Positions 26,089-35,300 are shown, counted from the stretch's first letter. The stretch is 51,479 nt of DNA from Bordetella parapertussis (GCA_943331295.2 CALQLA020000037.1:1-51479); one strand, 5' to 3'. Made by a program: numbers and translations. The notes: generated from the letters alone by a model not told the origin.

Positions 26089-28005
26089 ATGCCACTACTC
26101 ACACTCGCCCGGGCGCGCCTCGCCTTCGGGCACTACATGCTGCTCGACGGCGCCGATTTCCAGCTCGACGCGCGCGAGCGGATCGGGCTGATCGGCCGGA
26201 ACGGCACCGGCAAGTCGTCGCTGCTCAAGGTGCTGGCCGGCATCACCCATCTCGACGACGGCGAACTGTGGGTCGCGCCGCACGCGCGCGTCGCCTACGT
26301 GCCGCAGGAACCGGTGCAGGACGCCGCGTCGACCGTCTACGACGCCGTCGCGCTGGGCCTGGGCGCCGAGGGTCGGCACCTCGCGGAATACCACCACGCC
26401 ACCGCGCTGCTCGCCGAGGACGGCAGCGACCCGAAGCTGCTCGAGGCCGTCGGCACGCTGCACGCGCAACTCGACGCCGCCGACGGCTGGGCGCTCGGCA
26501 ACCGGATCGACACGGTGCTCTCGCGACTGGCGCTGCCCGCCGACGCGGTGATCGGGTCGCTGTCGGGCGGCTGGAAGAAGCGGGTCGCGCTGGCGCAGGC
26601 GCTCGCCGCGCTGCCCGACGTGCTGCTGCTGGACGAGCCGACCAACCATCTCGACCTCGATGCGATCGCGTGGCTCGAGGACTGGCTGCAGGGATTCGCC
26701 GGCGCCGTGGTCTGCGTCACCCACGACCGGCGCTTCCTCGACGCGATCGCCACCCGGATCGCCGAGCAGGACCGCGGCCGGCTGCGCTCGTATCCGGGCA
26801 GCTACGCCGCCTACCAGCAGCTGAAGGCGCAGCAGCTCGCCGACGAGGCCGTGTCGGCGGCGAAGTTCGACAAGGTGCTGGCGCAGGAGGAGGTCTGGAT
26901 CCGCAAGGGCATCGAGGCGCGGCGCACGCGCAACGAGGGCCGCGTGCGGCGGCTGGAGCAGCTTCGCCTCGAGCGCGCGGCGCGGCGCGACCGGATGGGA
27001 CAGGTCAACCTGAAGCTCGACGACGGCGCGCGGTCGGGACAGATGGTCGCCGAGCTCACCCGCGTCCGGAAGGCCTTCGGCGACAAGGTGGTGATCCGCG
27101 ACTTCACGACGCGCGTGCTGCGCGGCGACCGGATCGGGCTCATCGGCCCCAACGGCGTCGGCAAGACGACGCTGCTGAAGCTGATCCTGGGCGACATCGA
27201 GCCCGATGCCGGCACCGTGCGCCGCGGCGTCAACCTCGCGGTCGCCTACTTCGACCAGCTGCGCGAGGTGCTCGACCCCGAGGCGAGCGTGCAGGACACG
27301 ATCAGCCCCGGCGGCGAATGGATCGAGATCGGCACCGAGAAGAAGCACGTGATCACCTACCTCGGCGACTTCCTGTTTCCGCCGGAACGGGCGCGCTCGC
27401 CGGTGCGCTCGCTGTCGGGCGGCGAGCGCAACCGGCTCTTGCTGGCGCGGCTTTTCGCGCGGCCCGCGAACGTGCTGGTGCTCGACGAGCCGACCAACGA
27501 CCTCGACATCGAGACGCTCGAGCTGCTGGAGTCGCTGCTGCAGGAATACCGCGGGACGATCTTCCTCGTGAGCCACGACCGCACGTTCCTCGACAACGTG
27601 GTCACGCAGGTGATCGCGTTCGAGGGCGACGGCAAGCTGTCCGAGCATGTCGGCGGCTACAGCGACTGGGCCGCGTACCGGGCGCGGCAGGAGGCGCCGC
27701 GCGCCGCGCCGGCGGGGTCGAAGCCGGCCGAAGCGGCGCGCGACAAGCCGGCCGCGGCTGCGCGCGCGCCCGCGGCGCCGCGGCGCAAGCTGACGCTCGG
27801 CGAGGAGCGCGAGCTCGCCGCGCTGCCGGGGCGGATCGAGACGCTCGAAGCGCGGGCCGGCGAGATTCGCGGGCGCTTCACCGACCCCGCGCTCTATCGC
27901 AGCGCCGGCGAGACGGTGAAGACGCTGCAGGGCGAACTGGGCGAGATCGAGCGCGAGCTCGGCGGCGCGTATGCGCGCTGGGAGGAACTGGAAGCCCGCG
28001 CCTGA
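26089..28005 (+). CDS. uup: ABC-F family ATPase Uup
   Basis: The 638-residue cytosolic protein has two ABC ATPase domains and no membrane segments. The first shows Walker A GRNGTGKSS, signature LSGGWKKR and Walker B VLLLDEPTNHLDLDAI. The second shows GPNGVGKTT, LSGGERNR and VLVLDEPTNDLDIETL. An Ala/Lys/Pro-rich linker (about residues 550-580) leads to a C-terminal coiled coil, which in Uup binds DNA. The length equals that of Uup from other proteobacteria. ABC-F proteins act on ribosomes or nucleic acid structures rather than in transport. It is convergent with the TRAP genes, only 19 bases apart. Confidence 0.93.
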   Translation: MPLLTLARARLAFGHYMLLDGADFQLDARERIGLIGRNGTGKSSLLKVLAGITHLDDGELWVAPHARVAYVPQEPVQDAASTVYDAVALGLGAEGRHLAEYHHATALLAEDGSDPKLLEAVGTLHAQLDAADGWALGNRIDTVLSRLALPADAVIGSLSGGWKKRVALAQALAALPDVLLLDEPTNHLDLDAIAWLEDWLQGFAGAVVCVTHDRRFLDAIATRIAEQDRGRLRSYPGSYAAYQQLKAQQLADEAVSAAKFDKVLAQEEVWIRKGIEARRTRNEGRVRRLEQLRLERAARRDRMGQVNLKLDDGARSGQMVAELTRVRKAFGDKVVIRDFTTRVLRGDRIGLIGPNGVGKTTLLKLILGDIEPDAGTVRRGVNLAVAYFDQLREVLDPEASVQDTISPGGEWIEIGTEKKHVITYLGDFLFPPERARSPVRSLSGGERNRLLLARLFARPANVLVLDEPTNDLDIETLELLESLLQEYRGTIFLVSHDRTFLDNVVTQVIAFEGDGKLSEHVGGYSDWAAYRARQEAPRAAPAGSKPAEAARDKPAAAARAPAAPRRKLTLGEERELAALPGRIETLEARAGEIRGRFTDPALYRSAGETVKTLQGELGEIERELGGAYARWEELEARA

Positions 28006-28024
28006 CCGGCGGACCCGATGCGAC

Positions 28025-29506
28025 TCACTTGGGCGCCGGCGCGGTGCCCTCCTGCTGCTGCTCCTGCTGCTCCTGCTGCTGCTCCCGCTGCATCCGCTCG
28101 AACTCGGCGCGGATCGCGTCCTCGGACAGCGGCTTCGCCGCCTGCGCGGACGCCGCGTCGGCGGCCGGGCCGCGCCAGACGACGGCGGGCACCGCGAGCA
28201 CCAGTGCCAGCACGCCGGCGGCAATCGCGACGTAGGGGGCGAGCGCCCCGCCGAGCGCCCGCGTCGACACCGGATGCGGCAGCCGGTTGCGGACCATCAG
28301 CACCGCGTAGCCGAACGGCGGCAGCAGGAATGACAACTGCAGGATCAGCAGCGTGAGCACCGCCACGACCGTCGCATCCGGCACGCGCGTCAACAGCGGC
28401 GGCATCACCACGGGAATCACCACGAAGATCATCTCGAACGCGTCGAGCACGAACGCGCACACCGCCAGCATCGCCAGCACGGCGAAAAGACACGCATACG
28501 GCCCGCCGCCCATGCCGGTCAGCACCGCCGCGATCCAGCGGTCGGTGCCGAACGCGCGGAGCACGAGCGTGAACACGGTCGCCGCCAGCAGCAGCGCGAA
28601 CAGCGCGCCGGTCACGGCCATCGTGTCGCGCAGGACGTCCATCAGCACCGCGCGCGTGAGCGACCGGGTGACGAGCCCGAACAGGAACAGCGCGACGCCG
28701 CCCGTCGCCGCTGCTTCCACCGCGTACATGTAGCCGGCAGTCACCGCGCCCAGGAGGCCCAGGATCAGGCCGATGGTGACGAGGGCGACGGCCTGGTCGG
28801 CACGCGTCGGCGCAGCCTCGGCCGCGGCGACGCCGCCGGCGGCGTCGCGGCGCGCCGTCCACCACGCGACCGCGACACACCCGGCGAGCAGCACCGCCGC
28901 CGGGACGAGCGCGCCGCGAAAGACGTCCTGCGTGTTTATGATGCGCACCGCCACATGCGTGATGTTCACCGCCTCGGTGTGGGCGCGCAGCATCGCGTCG
29001 CCCAGCAGGATCAGCACGAGCGACGGCGGGATCACGACGCCCAGCGTGCTGGCGACGCAGACGAGCGCGGCGCCGCGGGCATCGGGCATGCCGGCGGCGT
29101 GCAGCCGGGGCGACACGGTGCGCGCGAGCATCGCCACGCTGGCGCCGACGGAGCCGTTCATCGGCGCCAGCAGCACGCCGAGGCCCATGCCGGCCAGCGC
29201 CGGACCGGCGCCGGTCGCCCGCAGCGCCCGCGCGCCGACCCGGAACAGCACCTGCGCCAGCGGCAGCCGGTTGAGCAGCGCGCCCATCAGCACGTACAGC
29301 GGCAGCGCCTGCAGCAGGTCCTGCTCGAGGAGCCCGACGAGGCGCGAGGGAATGCCGGTCAGGAGCGGCATCCCGAACACGCCTGCCGCGACACCGCCCA
29401 GCGCGAAGGCCATCGTCACCCCGATCAGCGCGATCCACGTCGGCAGGCCGGTGACGATCATCGCCAGCGCGGCGGCCGCCAGCATCCAGATGCCCGCGGT
29501 CTCCAC
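28025..29506 (-). CDS. TRAP transporter large permease subunit (DctM-like)
   Basis: The 493-residue membrane protein has about 12-13 helices of the DctM/TRAP-M type. Landmarks include LPTWIALIGVTMAFALGG, PLYVLMGALLNR, MNGSVGASVAM, GVVIPPSLVLILLGD and ALDAFEMIFVVIPVV-type sequence. The GTG start at 29506 shares one base with the stop of the small-subunit gene, showing tight coupling. The C-terminus ends in a Gln/Glu-rich tail (MQREQQQEQQEQQQEG) encoded by repeated CAG/GAG codons, which is unusual for this family. No DctP-type binding protein is in the window, so the substrate is unknown. Confidence 0.92.
   Translation of the reverse strand: METAGIWMLAAAALAMIVTGLPTWIALIGVTMAFALGGVAAGVFGMPLLTGIPSRLVGLLEQDLLQALPLYVLMGALLNRLPLAQVLFRVGARALRATGAGPALAGMGLGVLLAPMNGSVGASVAMLARTVSPRLHAAGMPDARGAALVCVASTLGVVIPPSLVLILLGDAMLRAHTEAVNITHVAVRIINTQDVFRGALVPAAVLLAGCVAVAWWTARRDAAGGVAAAEAAPTRADQAVALVTIGLILGLLGAVTAGYMYAVEAAATGGVALFLFGLVTRSLTRAVLMDVLRDTMAVTGALFALLLAATVFTLVLRAFGTDRWIAAVLTGMGGGPYACLFAVLAMLAVCAFVLDAFEMIFVVIPVVMPPLLTRVPDATVVAVLTLLILQLSFLLPPFGYAVLMVRNRLPHPVSTRALGGALAPYVAIAAGVLALVLAVPAVVWRGPAADAASAQAAKPLSEDAIRAEFERMQREQQQEQQEQQQEGTAPAPK
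28051..28090. repeat. CTG/CTC trinucleotide run encoding the Q/E tail of DctM
   Basis: The plus strand carries repeated CTGCTGCTC-like units, read on the minus strand as (CAG)n GAG codons. This is a microsatellite-like stretch inside the last 22 codons of the TRAP large permease gene. Changes in copy number would lengthen or shorten the tail in frame. Confidence 0.7.
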
Positions 29507-30033
29507 TACGGGCCCGGCCCGTCGTCGTCGCCAAAGGCCGCGACCACCGACTGCAGCAGCACCAGCGCCGCCAGCAGCGCAACCGCGACCTTCACGAGGA
29601 AGTAGCCCGGGTTATAGGTCTCGGGGAACGACTCGAGTTGCGCGACCGACTGGGCGACGACGGGCCATGCCGTGTACAGGATGAACAGCGACCACGGTGC
29701 CAGCACGACGAGCCCGGCAATGCGCGCAAGCCGCGCGCGCACACGCGCCGGGTAGCGGTGGGCGAACGCGTCGGCGGCAAGGTGGACGTGCCGCCGCGAC
29801 GCATACGAAATGGCGGCGGCGACGTACAGCGCGAACAGCAGCTGCGCGAGGTCGTTCGCCTCGCGCGAATAGGCGGCGACCAGCTCGCGCAGCGGCCACT
29901 GCAGGAACAGGAGCAGCGAGACCGGCAGCACCAGCACCAGCGCGCACCCGATGACGATGCCGAGCCCCCGATCGAGCGCGCCGAGCGCGCGGCGGGCGAT
30001 GCCGCGCTGCCCTGCCGGTGCCGCGCGGCTCAC
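29506..30033 (-). CDS. TRAP transporter small permease subunit (DctQ-like)
   Basis: The 175-residue protein has four hydrophobic helices in the DctQ arrangement (about 24-46, 66-80, 103-125 and 145-166). It shows the family pattern ELVAAYSREANDLAQLLFALYVAAAISYASRRHVH (seen in parts SREANDLAQLLFALYV and SYASRRHVHLAAD). It starts with GTG at 30033, 16 bases after the hydrolase stop, and its stop overlaps the start of the large-subunit gene. With the large subunit it forms the membrane part of a sodium-driven organic-acid importer; the binding protein must be encoded elsewhere. Confidence 0.88.
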   Translation of the reverse strand: MSRAAPAGQRGIARRALGALDRGLGIVIGCALVLVLPVSLLLFLQWPLRELVAAYSREANDLAQLLFALYVAAAISYASRRHVHLAADAFAHRYPARVRARLARIAGLVVLAPWSLFILYTAWPVVAQSVAQLESFPETYNPGYFLVKVAVALLAALVLLQSVVAAFGDDDGPGP

Positions 30034-30049
30034 CGGCCGGCTGCCGCGA

Positions 30050-30718
30050 TCAGCCGACGTGCTGGCGGAAGAACGCGAGCGTGCGCTCGCGCGCCAGCTT
30101 CGCCGCGGCGGCGTCGTACGAGCCGCGCTGGTCGCAGTTGAAGCCGTGGTCGGCGGCGTAGATGTGCACCTGCGCCTGCGGCAGCTTGGCGGCGAACTCC
30201 CGCACGCCGGCGACCGGGATGTGCTGGTCGCGGTCGCCGAAGTGGCACATCACCGGGACCTTCGGCTTCTCGTCGGCGGCATCGAGCATCCCGCCGCCGT
30301 AGTGCGGCACCGCGCAGGCGAAGCCGGACAGCCTGGAGGCGGCGAGCCACGACATGTAGCCGCCCCAGCAGTAGCCGGTGATCCCCACCTTGCCGGCACT
30401 GGCGGCGACGTCGCGCGCGGCGGCGATGTCCTGCAGCGCCCTGGCGGTGTCGACCTTCGACTTGAGGCCCACGCCGCGCTCGATTTCCGGCGCCGTGTAG
30501 CCGATGTCGACTCCCGGTTCCACGCGGTCGAACAGCGCCGGCGCGACGACGAGGTAGCCGTCGGCCGCATAGCCGTCGCAGACGTTGCGGATGTGGCTGT
30601 TGACGCCGAAGATTTCCTGCACCACCACGAGCCCGCCGCGGGGCGTGCCCGCCGGATCCGCACGGTAGGCCGACAGCTTGCGGCCGTCGGCGGCGGTGAG
30701 TTCGATCATCTTTCCCAT
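30050..30718 (-). CDS. Dienelactone hydrolase family protein
   Basis: The 222-residue alpha/beta hydrolase carries the complete dienelactone hydrolase catalytic set: Glu35 in VVVQEIFGVN, the nucleophile Cys117 in GITGYCWGG, Asp164 in FGDRDQHIP and His191 in AADHGFNCDQ. Family members open lactone rings in chloroaromatic degradation, though many act on other esters. GGAGG lies 8 bases before the ATG. It is the first gene of a minus-strand unit with the two TRAP permease genes, suggesting that the imported compound is an ester, a lactone or a derived acid (inference). Confidence 0.93.
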   Translation of the reverse strand: MGKMIELTAADGRKLSAYRADPAGTPRGGLVVVQEIFGVNSHIRNVCDGYAADGYLVVAPALFDRVEPGVDIGYTAPEIERGVGLKSKVDTARALQDIAAARDVAASAGKVGITGYCWGGYMSWLAASRLSGFACAVPHYGGGMLDAADEKPKVPVMCHFGDRDQHIPVAGVREFAAKLPQAQVHIYAADHGFNCDQRGSYDAAAAKLARERTLAFFRQHVG

Positions 30719-30900
30719 CTAGCAATCCTCCATAGGGGCACACCGTTTGGTATGCTCATTATCGCATTGCCGGGGACGCGTCGCAGCCCGCGCGCGGCCC
30801 GGCTCCCTGCTGCATCGCCAACCGCATGTTACCCGCCGCCCCGGATGTCACCCGCCGGCGGCGCGCATGCCCGGCGCCCTCCACCTACCCCGCCCGCCCA

Positions 30901-32085
30901 ATGACCTCCGCCCCGACCCCTACGCCTTCCACCCCGGCCGTGCGCTCGAAGCTGCCGGCCAGCGGCACCTCGATCTTCAGCGTGATGTCCGCGCTGGCGC
31001 AGCAGCATGGCGCCGTCAATCTCGGCCAGGGCTTTCCCGACTACGCGATCGACCCGGTGCTGATCGACCTCGTCGGCGACGCGATGCGCGCGGGCCACAA
31101 CCAGTACCCGCTGATGCCCGGCGTGCTCGCGCTGCGCGAGGCCATCGCCGGCAAGGTGGCCCGCCTGTACGGGCACGGCTACGACCCCGAGCGCGAGGTC
31201 ACCGTCACCACCGGCGCGACGCAGGCGATCTTCACGACCATCGGCGCCCTCGCCCATCCGGGTGACGAGGTCATCGTGTTCGAGCCCGCCTACGACAGCT
31301 ACATCCCGGCCGTGCGGCTCGCCGGCGCCACGCCGGTGCCGCTGCCGCTCACGGTGCCCGGCTACCGGATCGACTGGGCCGCGGTCAGGCGCGCGATCAC
31401 GCCGCGCACGCGGATGATCCTCGTCAACACCCCGAACAACCCCGGCACCAGCGTGCTCTCGACGGAGGACCGCGCGGAACTCGCCGCAGTCACGCGCGGC
31501 ACCGACATCGTCGTCGTCAGCGACGAGGTCTACGAGCACATGGTCTACGACGGCGCCCGCCACGAGGGCCTCGCGCGCGATCCCGAGCTCGTCGCGCGCA
31601 GCGTGGTGATCGGGTCGTTCGGCAAGACGTTCCATGCCACGGGCTGGAAGGTGGGCTACGCGCTGGCGCCGCCCGCGATCACCGCCGAGATCCGCCGCGT
31701 CCACCAGTTCACGGTGTTCACGGTGAACAGCCCGATGCAGCACGCGCTGGCGGCCTTCCTGCGCGAGCCCGCCCGCTACGAGGACCTGCCGGGGTTCTTC
31801 GAGAAGAAGCGCGACCTCCTGCGCGACCTGCTGGGCGAAACGCCGCTCGAGCTCCTGCCCTGCGCCGGCAGCTACTTCCAGCTCGCGCGCTACGACCGGG
31901 TCAGCGACGAGCCGGCCGCGGATTTCGCGCAGCGGCTGATCCGCGACTACGGCGTGGCGACGATCCCGCTGTCGGCCTTCTACCAGGACGGCACCGACCA
32001 CCGCGTCATCCGCTTCTGCTTCGCGAAGCGCGACGAGACGCTGCGCGCGGCGGCGGAGCGCCTGGGACGCCTGCAACCCCGGTAG
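30901..32085 (+). CDS. PLP-dependent aminotransferase, class I/II (methionine aminotransferase-like)
   Basis: The 394-residue protein follows the fold-type I aminotransferase pattern: NLGQGFPDY at the N-terminus, NQYPLMPGVLALREAIA, the PLP contacts Asn180 (NTPNNPGT), Asp208 and Tyr211 (VSDEVYEHMVYDG), and the Schiff-base Lys242 in IGSFGKTFHATGWKVGY. The GQGFPD and YEHMVYDG forms fit the YbdL/kynurenine-glutamine aminotransferase subgroup, which often acts on methionine. The start at 30901 has no clear ribosome site; an in-frame ATG at 30826 is possible but adds 25 low-complexity residues. It is divergent from the hydrolase gene, and a perfect hairpin follows it. Confidence 0.9.
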   Translation: MTSAPTPTPSTPAVRSKLPASGTSIFSVMSALAQQHGAVNLGQGFPDYAIDPVLIDLVGDAMRAGHNQYPLMPGVLALREAIAGKVARLYGHGYDPEREVTVTTGATQAIFTTIGALAHPGDEVIVFEPAYDSYIPAVRLAGATPVPLPLTVPGYRIDWAAVRRAITPRTRMILVNTPNNPGTSVLSTEDRAELAAVTRGTDIVVVSDEVYEHMVYDGARHEGLARDPELVARSVVIGSFGKTFHATGWKVGYALAPPAITAEIRRVHQFTVFTVNSPMQHALAAFLREPARYEDLPGFFEKKRDLLRDLLGETPLELLPCAGSYFQLARYDRVSDEPAADFAQRLIRDYGVATIPLSAFYQDGTDHRVIRFCFAKRDETLRAAAERLGRLQPR

Positions 32086-32099
32086 CAGCGAACCACCGG

Positions 32100-32119
32100 G
32101 CCGGCACCCCCGTGCCGGC
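32100..32119 (+). terminator. Hairpin after the aminotransferase gene
   Basis: GCCGGCAC (32100-32107) and GTGCCGGC (32112-32119) form a perfect 8-bp stem with a CCCC loop, beginning 15 bases after the stop. The U-tract is missing, as is common in GC-rich genomes. It separates the aminotransferase from the ABC importer genes. Confidence 0.45.
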
Positions 32120-32180
32120 ACTTCGCGGGTGCCCAGTCCGACGCGCGGGGACGACCGGCTCCGGCGCGCGCCGCCTGCAG

Positions 32181-32210
32181 TTGACAGCGAAGACCCCCCG
32201 GGGGAACATC
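32181..32210 (+). promoter_or_regulatory. Candidate promoter of the amino-acid ABC importer operon
   Basis: A perfect TTGACA -35 element lies at 32181-32186. Eighteen bases further is only a weak -10 (AACATC, 32205-32210). It lies about 90 bases before the GTG start at 32301 and after the terminator-like hairpin, which fits a separate promoter for the importer. The weak -10 suggests that an activator is needed, if the site is real. Confidence 0.3.
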
Positions 32211-32300
32211 GCTGCCGTTGGACCAAGCTGCCCGTTGGTGAGCGATGGTTCATCAAACACCCCCGCCTCTGCGGGCATTCCCGTCGTCACCGGCAAGTTA

Positions 32301-32981
32301 GTGAAATATCAATTCGATTTCGGGTTTCTCGACGGGCGATGGCCGGCGCTCGTGCACGGCATGGTCCTCACGATGGAGCTGACGGGGATCGCCGTCGTCA
32401 CCGGCGTCGTCTTCGGCACGCTGTGCGCCGTCGCCCGCACCGGCCGGCGCGAGTGGCTGCGTCGGCTCGTCGCCGGCTACGTCGAGACGATCCGCAACAC
32501 GCCGCTGCTGGTGCAGACGTTCTGGCTGTTCTTCGGCCTCGCGTCGATCGTCCGTCTTTCCGCCTTCCAGGCGGCCGTCGTCGCGCTGACGATCAACATC
32601 ACCGCCTATTCGTCCGAGATCATCCGCGCCGGCATCGAATCGATCCACAAGGGACAGGTCGAGGCCGCCGAAAGCCTGGGCCTCACGCGGCTGCAGATCC
32701 TCCGCGACGTGGTGCTGCCGCCGGCGATCGAGAAGGTGTTCCCGGCGCTGACCAGCCAGTTCGTGCTGATGATGCTGGCGTCGTCGATCATGGCCCAGAT
32801 TTCGGTGGAGGAGCTGACGGCCGCCGGGGGGCGCATCCAGCTGGAGACGTTCCGCGGCCTCGAGATCTACACGATCATCGCGGGCATCTACGTCGCGCTG
32901 TCGCTGCTGCTCCGGCTCGCCTTCAGGGGCATGGCCTGGGCCGCCTTCCCGCGGGCGCGTCGAATCAAGGCACAGGGCTGA
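32301..32981 (+). CDS. Polar amino-acid ABC transporter permease, first
   Basis: The 226-residue membrane protein has five helices and the HisMQ-type BPD_transp_1 domain. The EAA loop EAAESLGLTRLQILRDVVLPPAI contacts the ATPase. The segment ETIRNTPLLVQTFWLFFGL is a family hallmark. The GTG at 32301 is chosen so that the protein begins VKYQFDFGFL, like homologues; the in-frame extension upstream runs through hairpin and low-complexity sequence. The second permease gene begins 4 bases after its stop. It is part of a four-gene importer. Confidence 0.9.
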   Translation: MKYQFDFGFLDGRWPALVHGMVLTMELTGIAVVTGVVFGTLCAVARTGRREWLRRLVAGYVETIRNTPLLVQTFWLFFGLASIVRLSAFQAAVVALTINITAYSSEIIRAGIESIHKGQVEAAESLGLTRLQILRDVVLPPAIEKVFPALTSQFVLMMLASSIMAQISVEELTAAGGRIQLETFRGLEIYTIIAGIYVALSLLLRLAFRGMAWAAFPRARRIKAQG

Positions 32982-32985
32982 CGCG

Positions 32986-33633
32986 ATGATCTTCTCCGTC
33001 AACCAGATCCTCTTCGTGCTGCAGGGACTGCTGTGGACGGTGCTGCTATCGGTCTTCGGCTTCGTCGGCGGCGGGATCCTCGGCCTCGGCCTCGCGCTGA
33101 TGCGCGCCTCGTCGGTCGCCGCGCTGCGCACGCTCGCCTCCGGCTACATCCAGCTTGTCCAGGGCATCCCGCTGCCGGTGATGATGTTCGTGTCGTATTT
33201 CGGCCTCACGCTGACCGGGTACGACGTCCCGGCACTGGTGGCGGCGGCGCTCTGCATGACCGTATGGTCGGCCGCCTACCTCGGCGAGATCTGGCGCGGC
33301 TGCATCCAGGCGGTTCCGCGCACGCAATGGGAGGCCGCCGACAGCCTCGCCCTGACGACGGTCCAGAAGATGCGGGACGTGATCCTGCCGCAATCGGTGC
33401 GGCTGGCGATTCCGCCGACGGTCGGCTTCATGGTCCAGATCATCAAGAACACTTCGTATGCCGTCGTGATCGGCTTCGTCGAGTTGACGCAATCGGGCCG
33501 CGTGATCAACAACGCCGTGTTCGAGCCCTTCATCATCTTCACCGCCGTAGGTGCACTCTATTTTTCCCTCTGCTACCCGCTGTCCCGCCTCTCCCGCAGG
33601 CTCGAGGCCCGGATGCGCGCGCGCGGCGCATAA
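32986..33633 (+). CDS. Polar amino-acid ABC transporter permease, second
   Basis: The 215-residue HisMQ-type permease has about five helices. Its N-terminal hallmark is IQLVQGIPLPVMMFVSYFGL, and its EAA loop is EAADSLALTTVQKMRDVILPQ. It pairs with the preceding permease as a heterodimer, with gaps of 4 bases upstream and 3 bases downstream to the ATPase gene. The segment IIKNTSYAVVIGFVELTQSG is typical of the glutamate/aspartate-type subgroup. Confidence 0.92.
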   Translation: MIFSVNQILFVLQGLLWTVLLSVFGFVGGGILGLGLALMRASSVAALRTLASGYIQLVQGIPLPVMMFVSYFGLTLTGYDVPALVAAALCMTVWSAAYLGEIWRGCIQAVPRTQWEAADSLALTTVQKMRDVILPQSVRLAIPPTVGFMVQIIKNTSYAVVIGFVELTQSGRVINNAVFEPFIIFTAVGALYFSLCYPLSRLSRRLEARMRARGA

Positions 33634-33636
33634 GCG

Positions 33637-34410
33637 ATGACCACGACCGCCACCTCCGCACCCGCACCCGCCGCCGCCGGCCCGCCGGCTGTCGTCGCTT
33701 TCCGCGACGTGCACAAGCGCTTCGGCAGCCTCGAGGTGCTGAAGGGCATCAGCTTCGACGTCCGGCGGGGCCAGGTGGTCTGCATCATCGGCCGCAGCGG
33801 CTCGGGCAAGAGCACCGCCGTGCGCTGCATCAACGGCCTCGAGAAGATCGACAGCGGCTCGATCGAGGTCTGCGGCCACCGGATCGAGGCCCGCAACCTC
33901 GACCTGCGGATGATCCGCCGGCAGGTCGGCATCGTCTTCCAGAGCTACAACCTGTTCCCCCACCTGACGGTCGAGGAGAACATCACGCTGGCGCCGCGGC
34001 GGGTGAAGGCGATGACCGCCGCCGCCGCCCGCGAGACCGCGCGGCGGGTGCTCGCCCAGGTCGGGCTGCAGGACAAGGTCGGCAGCTATCCCGAGCAGCT
34101 CTCCGGCGGCCAGCAGCAGCGCGCCGCGATCGCGCGCGCCCTCGCGATGGAGCCGGAGGTCATGCTGTTCGACGAAGTCACGTCGGCGCTCGACCCGGAA
34201 CTCAAGGGCGAGGTGCTGAAGGTCATGGCCGATCTCGCGGCCGGCGGGATGACGATGGTGCTGGTGACCCACGAGATGGCCTTCGCGCGCCAGATCGCCG
34301 ACACCGTCGTCTTCATGCATCAGGGCCGCGTCCACGAGATCGGCCCGAGCGACATCCTCGTGCACCCCGCCACCGTCGAATTGCGGCAGTTCGTGGGCAC
34401 GGGGCTCTAG
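33637..34410 (+). CDS. Polar amino-acid ABC transporter ATP-binding protein
   Basis: The 257-residue ATPase carries Walker [10 protein letters not shown], the Q-loop [15 protein letters not shown], signature LSGGQQQR, Walker [16 protein letters not shown] and switch His in VTHEM. It belongs to the GlnQ/HisP group. The first 17 residues are a Thr/Ala/Pro-rich extension before the core. It is coupled to the permease genes and powers uptake by the complex with the binding protein encoded at 34500. Confidence 0.95.
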   Translation: MTTTATSAPAPAAAGPPAVVAFRDVHKRFGSLEVLKGISFDVRRGQVVCIIGRSGSGKSTAVRCINGLEKIDSGSIEVCGHRIEARNLDLRMIRRQVGIVFQSYNLFPHLTVEENITLAPRRVKAMTAAAARETARRVLAQVGLQDKVGSYPEQLSGGQQQRAAIARALAMEPEVMLFDEVTSALDPELKGEVLKVMADLAAGGMTMVLVTHEMAFARQIADTVVFMHQGRVHEIGPSDILVHPATVELRQFVGTGL

Positions 34411-34499
34411 GAGCAGGCGCAGCGTCCGCGACGGCGCCGCCGCCGCCGCGGTGTCGAAACGGCAAACAAACCACTACAACAGCACAGAGAGGAAGAACC

Positions 34500-35300
34500 A
34501 TGCATATGGAAGCACTCAAGAAGATCGCAGGCGTCGCCGTCGTCGCGCTGGCGTTCACCGCAGGCGCGGCGCACGCCGACCAGCTCGCCGACATCAGGAA
34601 GGCGAAGAAAATCCGGATCGCGACCGACCTGTCCACCGCGCCCGACGGCATGGTCGACGCCAGCATGAAGCCGACCGGCCGCGACGTGGAGATCGGGCAG
34701 CTGCTGGCGAAGGACCTCGGCGTCGAGTATGAGATCGTCACCACGACGGGCGCGACGCGCATCCCGCTGCTGCAGGCGAACAAGGCGGACCTCGTGATCT
34801 CGACCCTGTCCGTCACCGCCGAACGCGCCAAGATCATCGACTACTCGCTGGCCTACACGGCGCTGCAGTCGGTCGTCGCCGCCCCCGCCGGGATGAACAT
34901 CAAGGGCTTTCCGGACCTCGCCGGAAAGTCGGTCGGGGTGACGCGCGGCACGACGCAGGACACCGACCTCACGCGCGACGCCGTCGGCGCGACGATCATG
35001 CGCTTCGACGACGACAACATGATGATGGCCGCGGCCGCCTCGGGCCAAGCCGACATCGTCGCCACGTCGGTCTCCCTGATCAACACGATCAACAAGAAGA
35101 ACCCGGCCCGGCAACTCGAGCCCAAGTTCGTGCAGCGCAACTTCATGACGGCGATGGGCATGCGCAAGGACGAGCCCGAGCTCCTCGCGTGGGTGAACGC
35201 CTGGATCCGGACGAACATCAAGAACGGCAAGCTCAACGAGCTGGAGAAGAAGTACCACGGCGCCGGCTTCCCGGACGAGGTCGTCAAGGCCGCGCAGTAG
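34500..35300 (+). CDS. Polar amino-acid ABC transporter substrate-binding protein
   Basis: The 266-residue periplasmic protein has a signal peptide (AFTAGAAHA, then DQLADIRKA). It has the SBP_bac_3 pattern: RKAKKIRIATDLSTAPDGMVD, GRDVEIGQLLAKDLG, LLQANKADLVISTLSVTAERA and DLAGKSVGVTRGTTQD. The motif VTRGTTQD with Arg and Thr suits binding of the alpha-carboxylate and amino group. The ATG at 34500 has GAGG 8 bases upstream; an in-frame ATG at 34506 is an alternative. An 89-base gap from the ATPase gene may hold an extra promoter. The amino acid transported is unknown. Confidence 0.92.
   Translation: MHMEALKKIAGVAVVALAFTAGAAHADQLADIRKAKKIRIATDLSTAPDGMVDASMKPTGRDVEIGQLLAKDLGVEYEIVTTTGATRIPLLQANKADLVISTLSVTAERAKIIDYSLAYTALQSVVAAPAGMNIKGFPDLAGKSVGVTRGTTQDTDLTRDAVGATIMRFDDDNMMMAAAASGQADIVATSVSLINTINKKNPARQLEPKFVQRNFMTAMGMRKDEPELLAWVNAWIRTNIKNGKLNELEKKYHGAGFPDEVVKAAQ

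Noticed and set aside
24012..28235. Long plus-strand frame of about 1400 codons across methyltransferase, SDR and uup
   Set aside because: It is an out-of-frame shadow of three recognisable genes on the same strand, with Arg/Ala low complexity.
30746..30753. TTTGGTAT shared with the AT-rich dyad near 21260
   Set aside because: Only 8 bases match and no inverted repeat surrounds it, so a common regulator is not supported.
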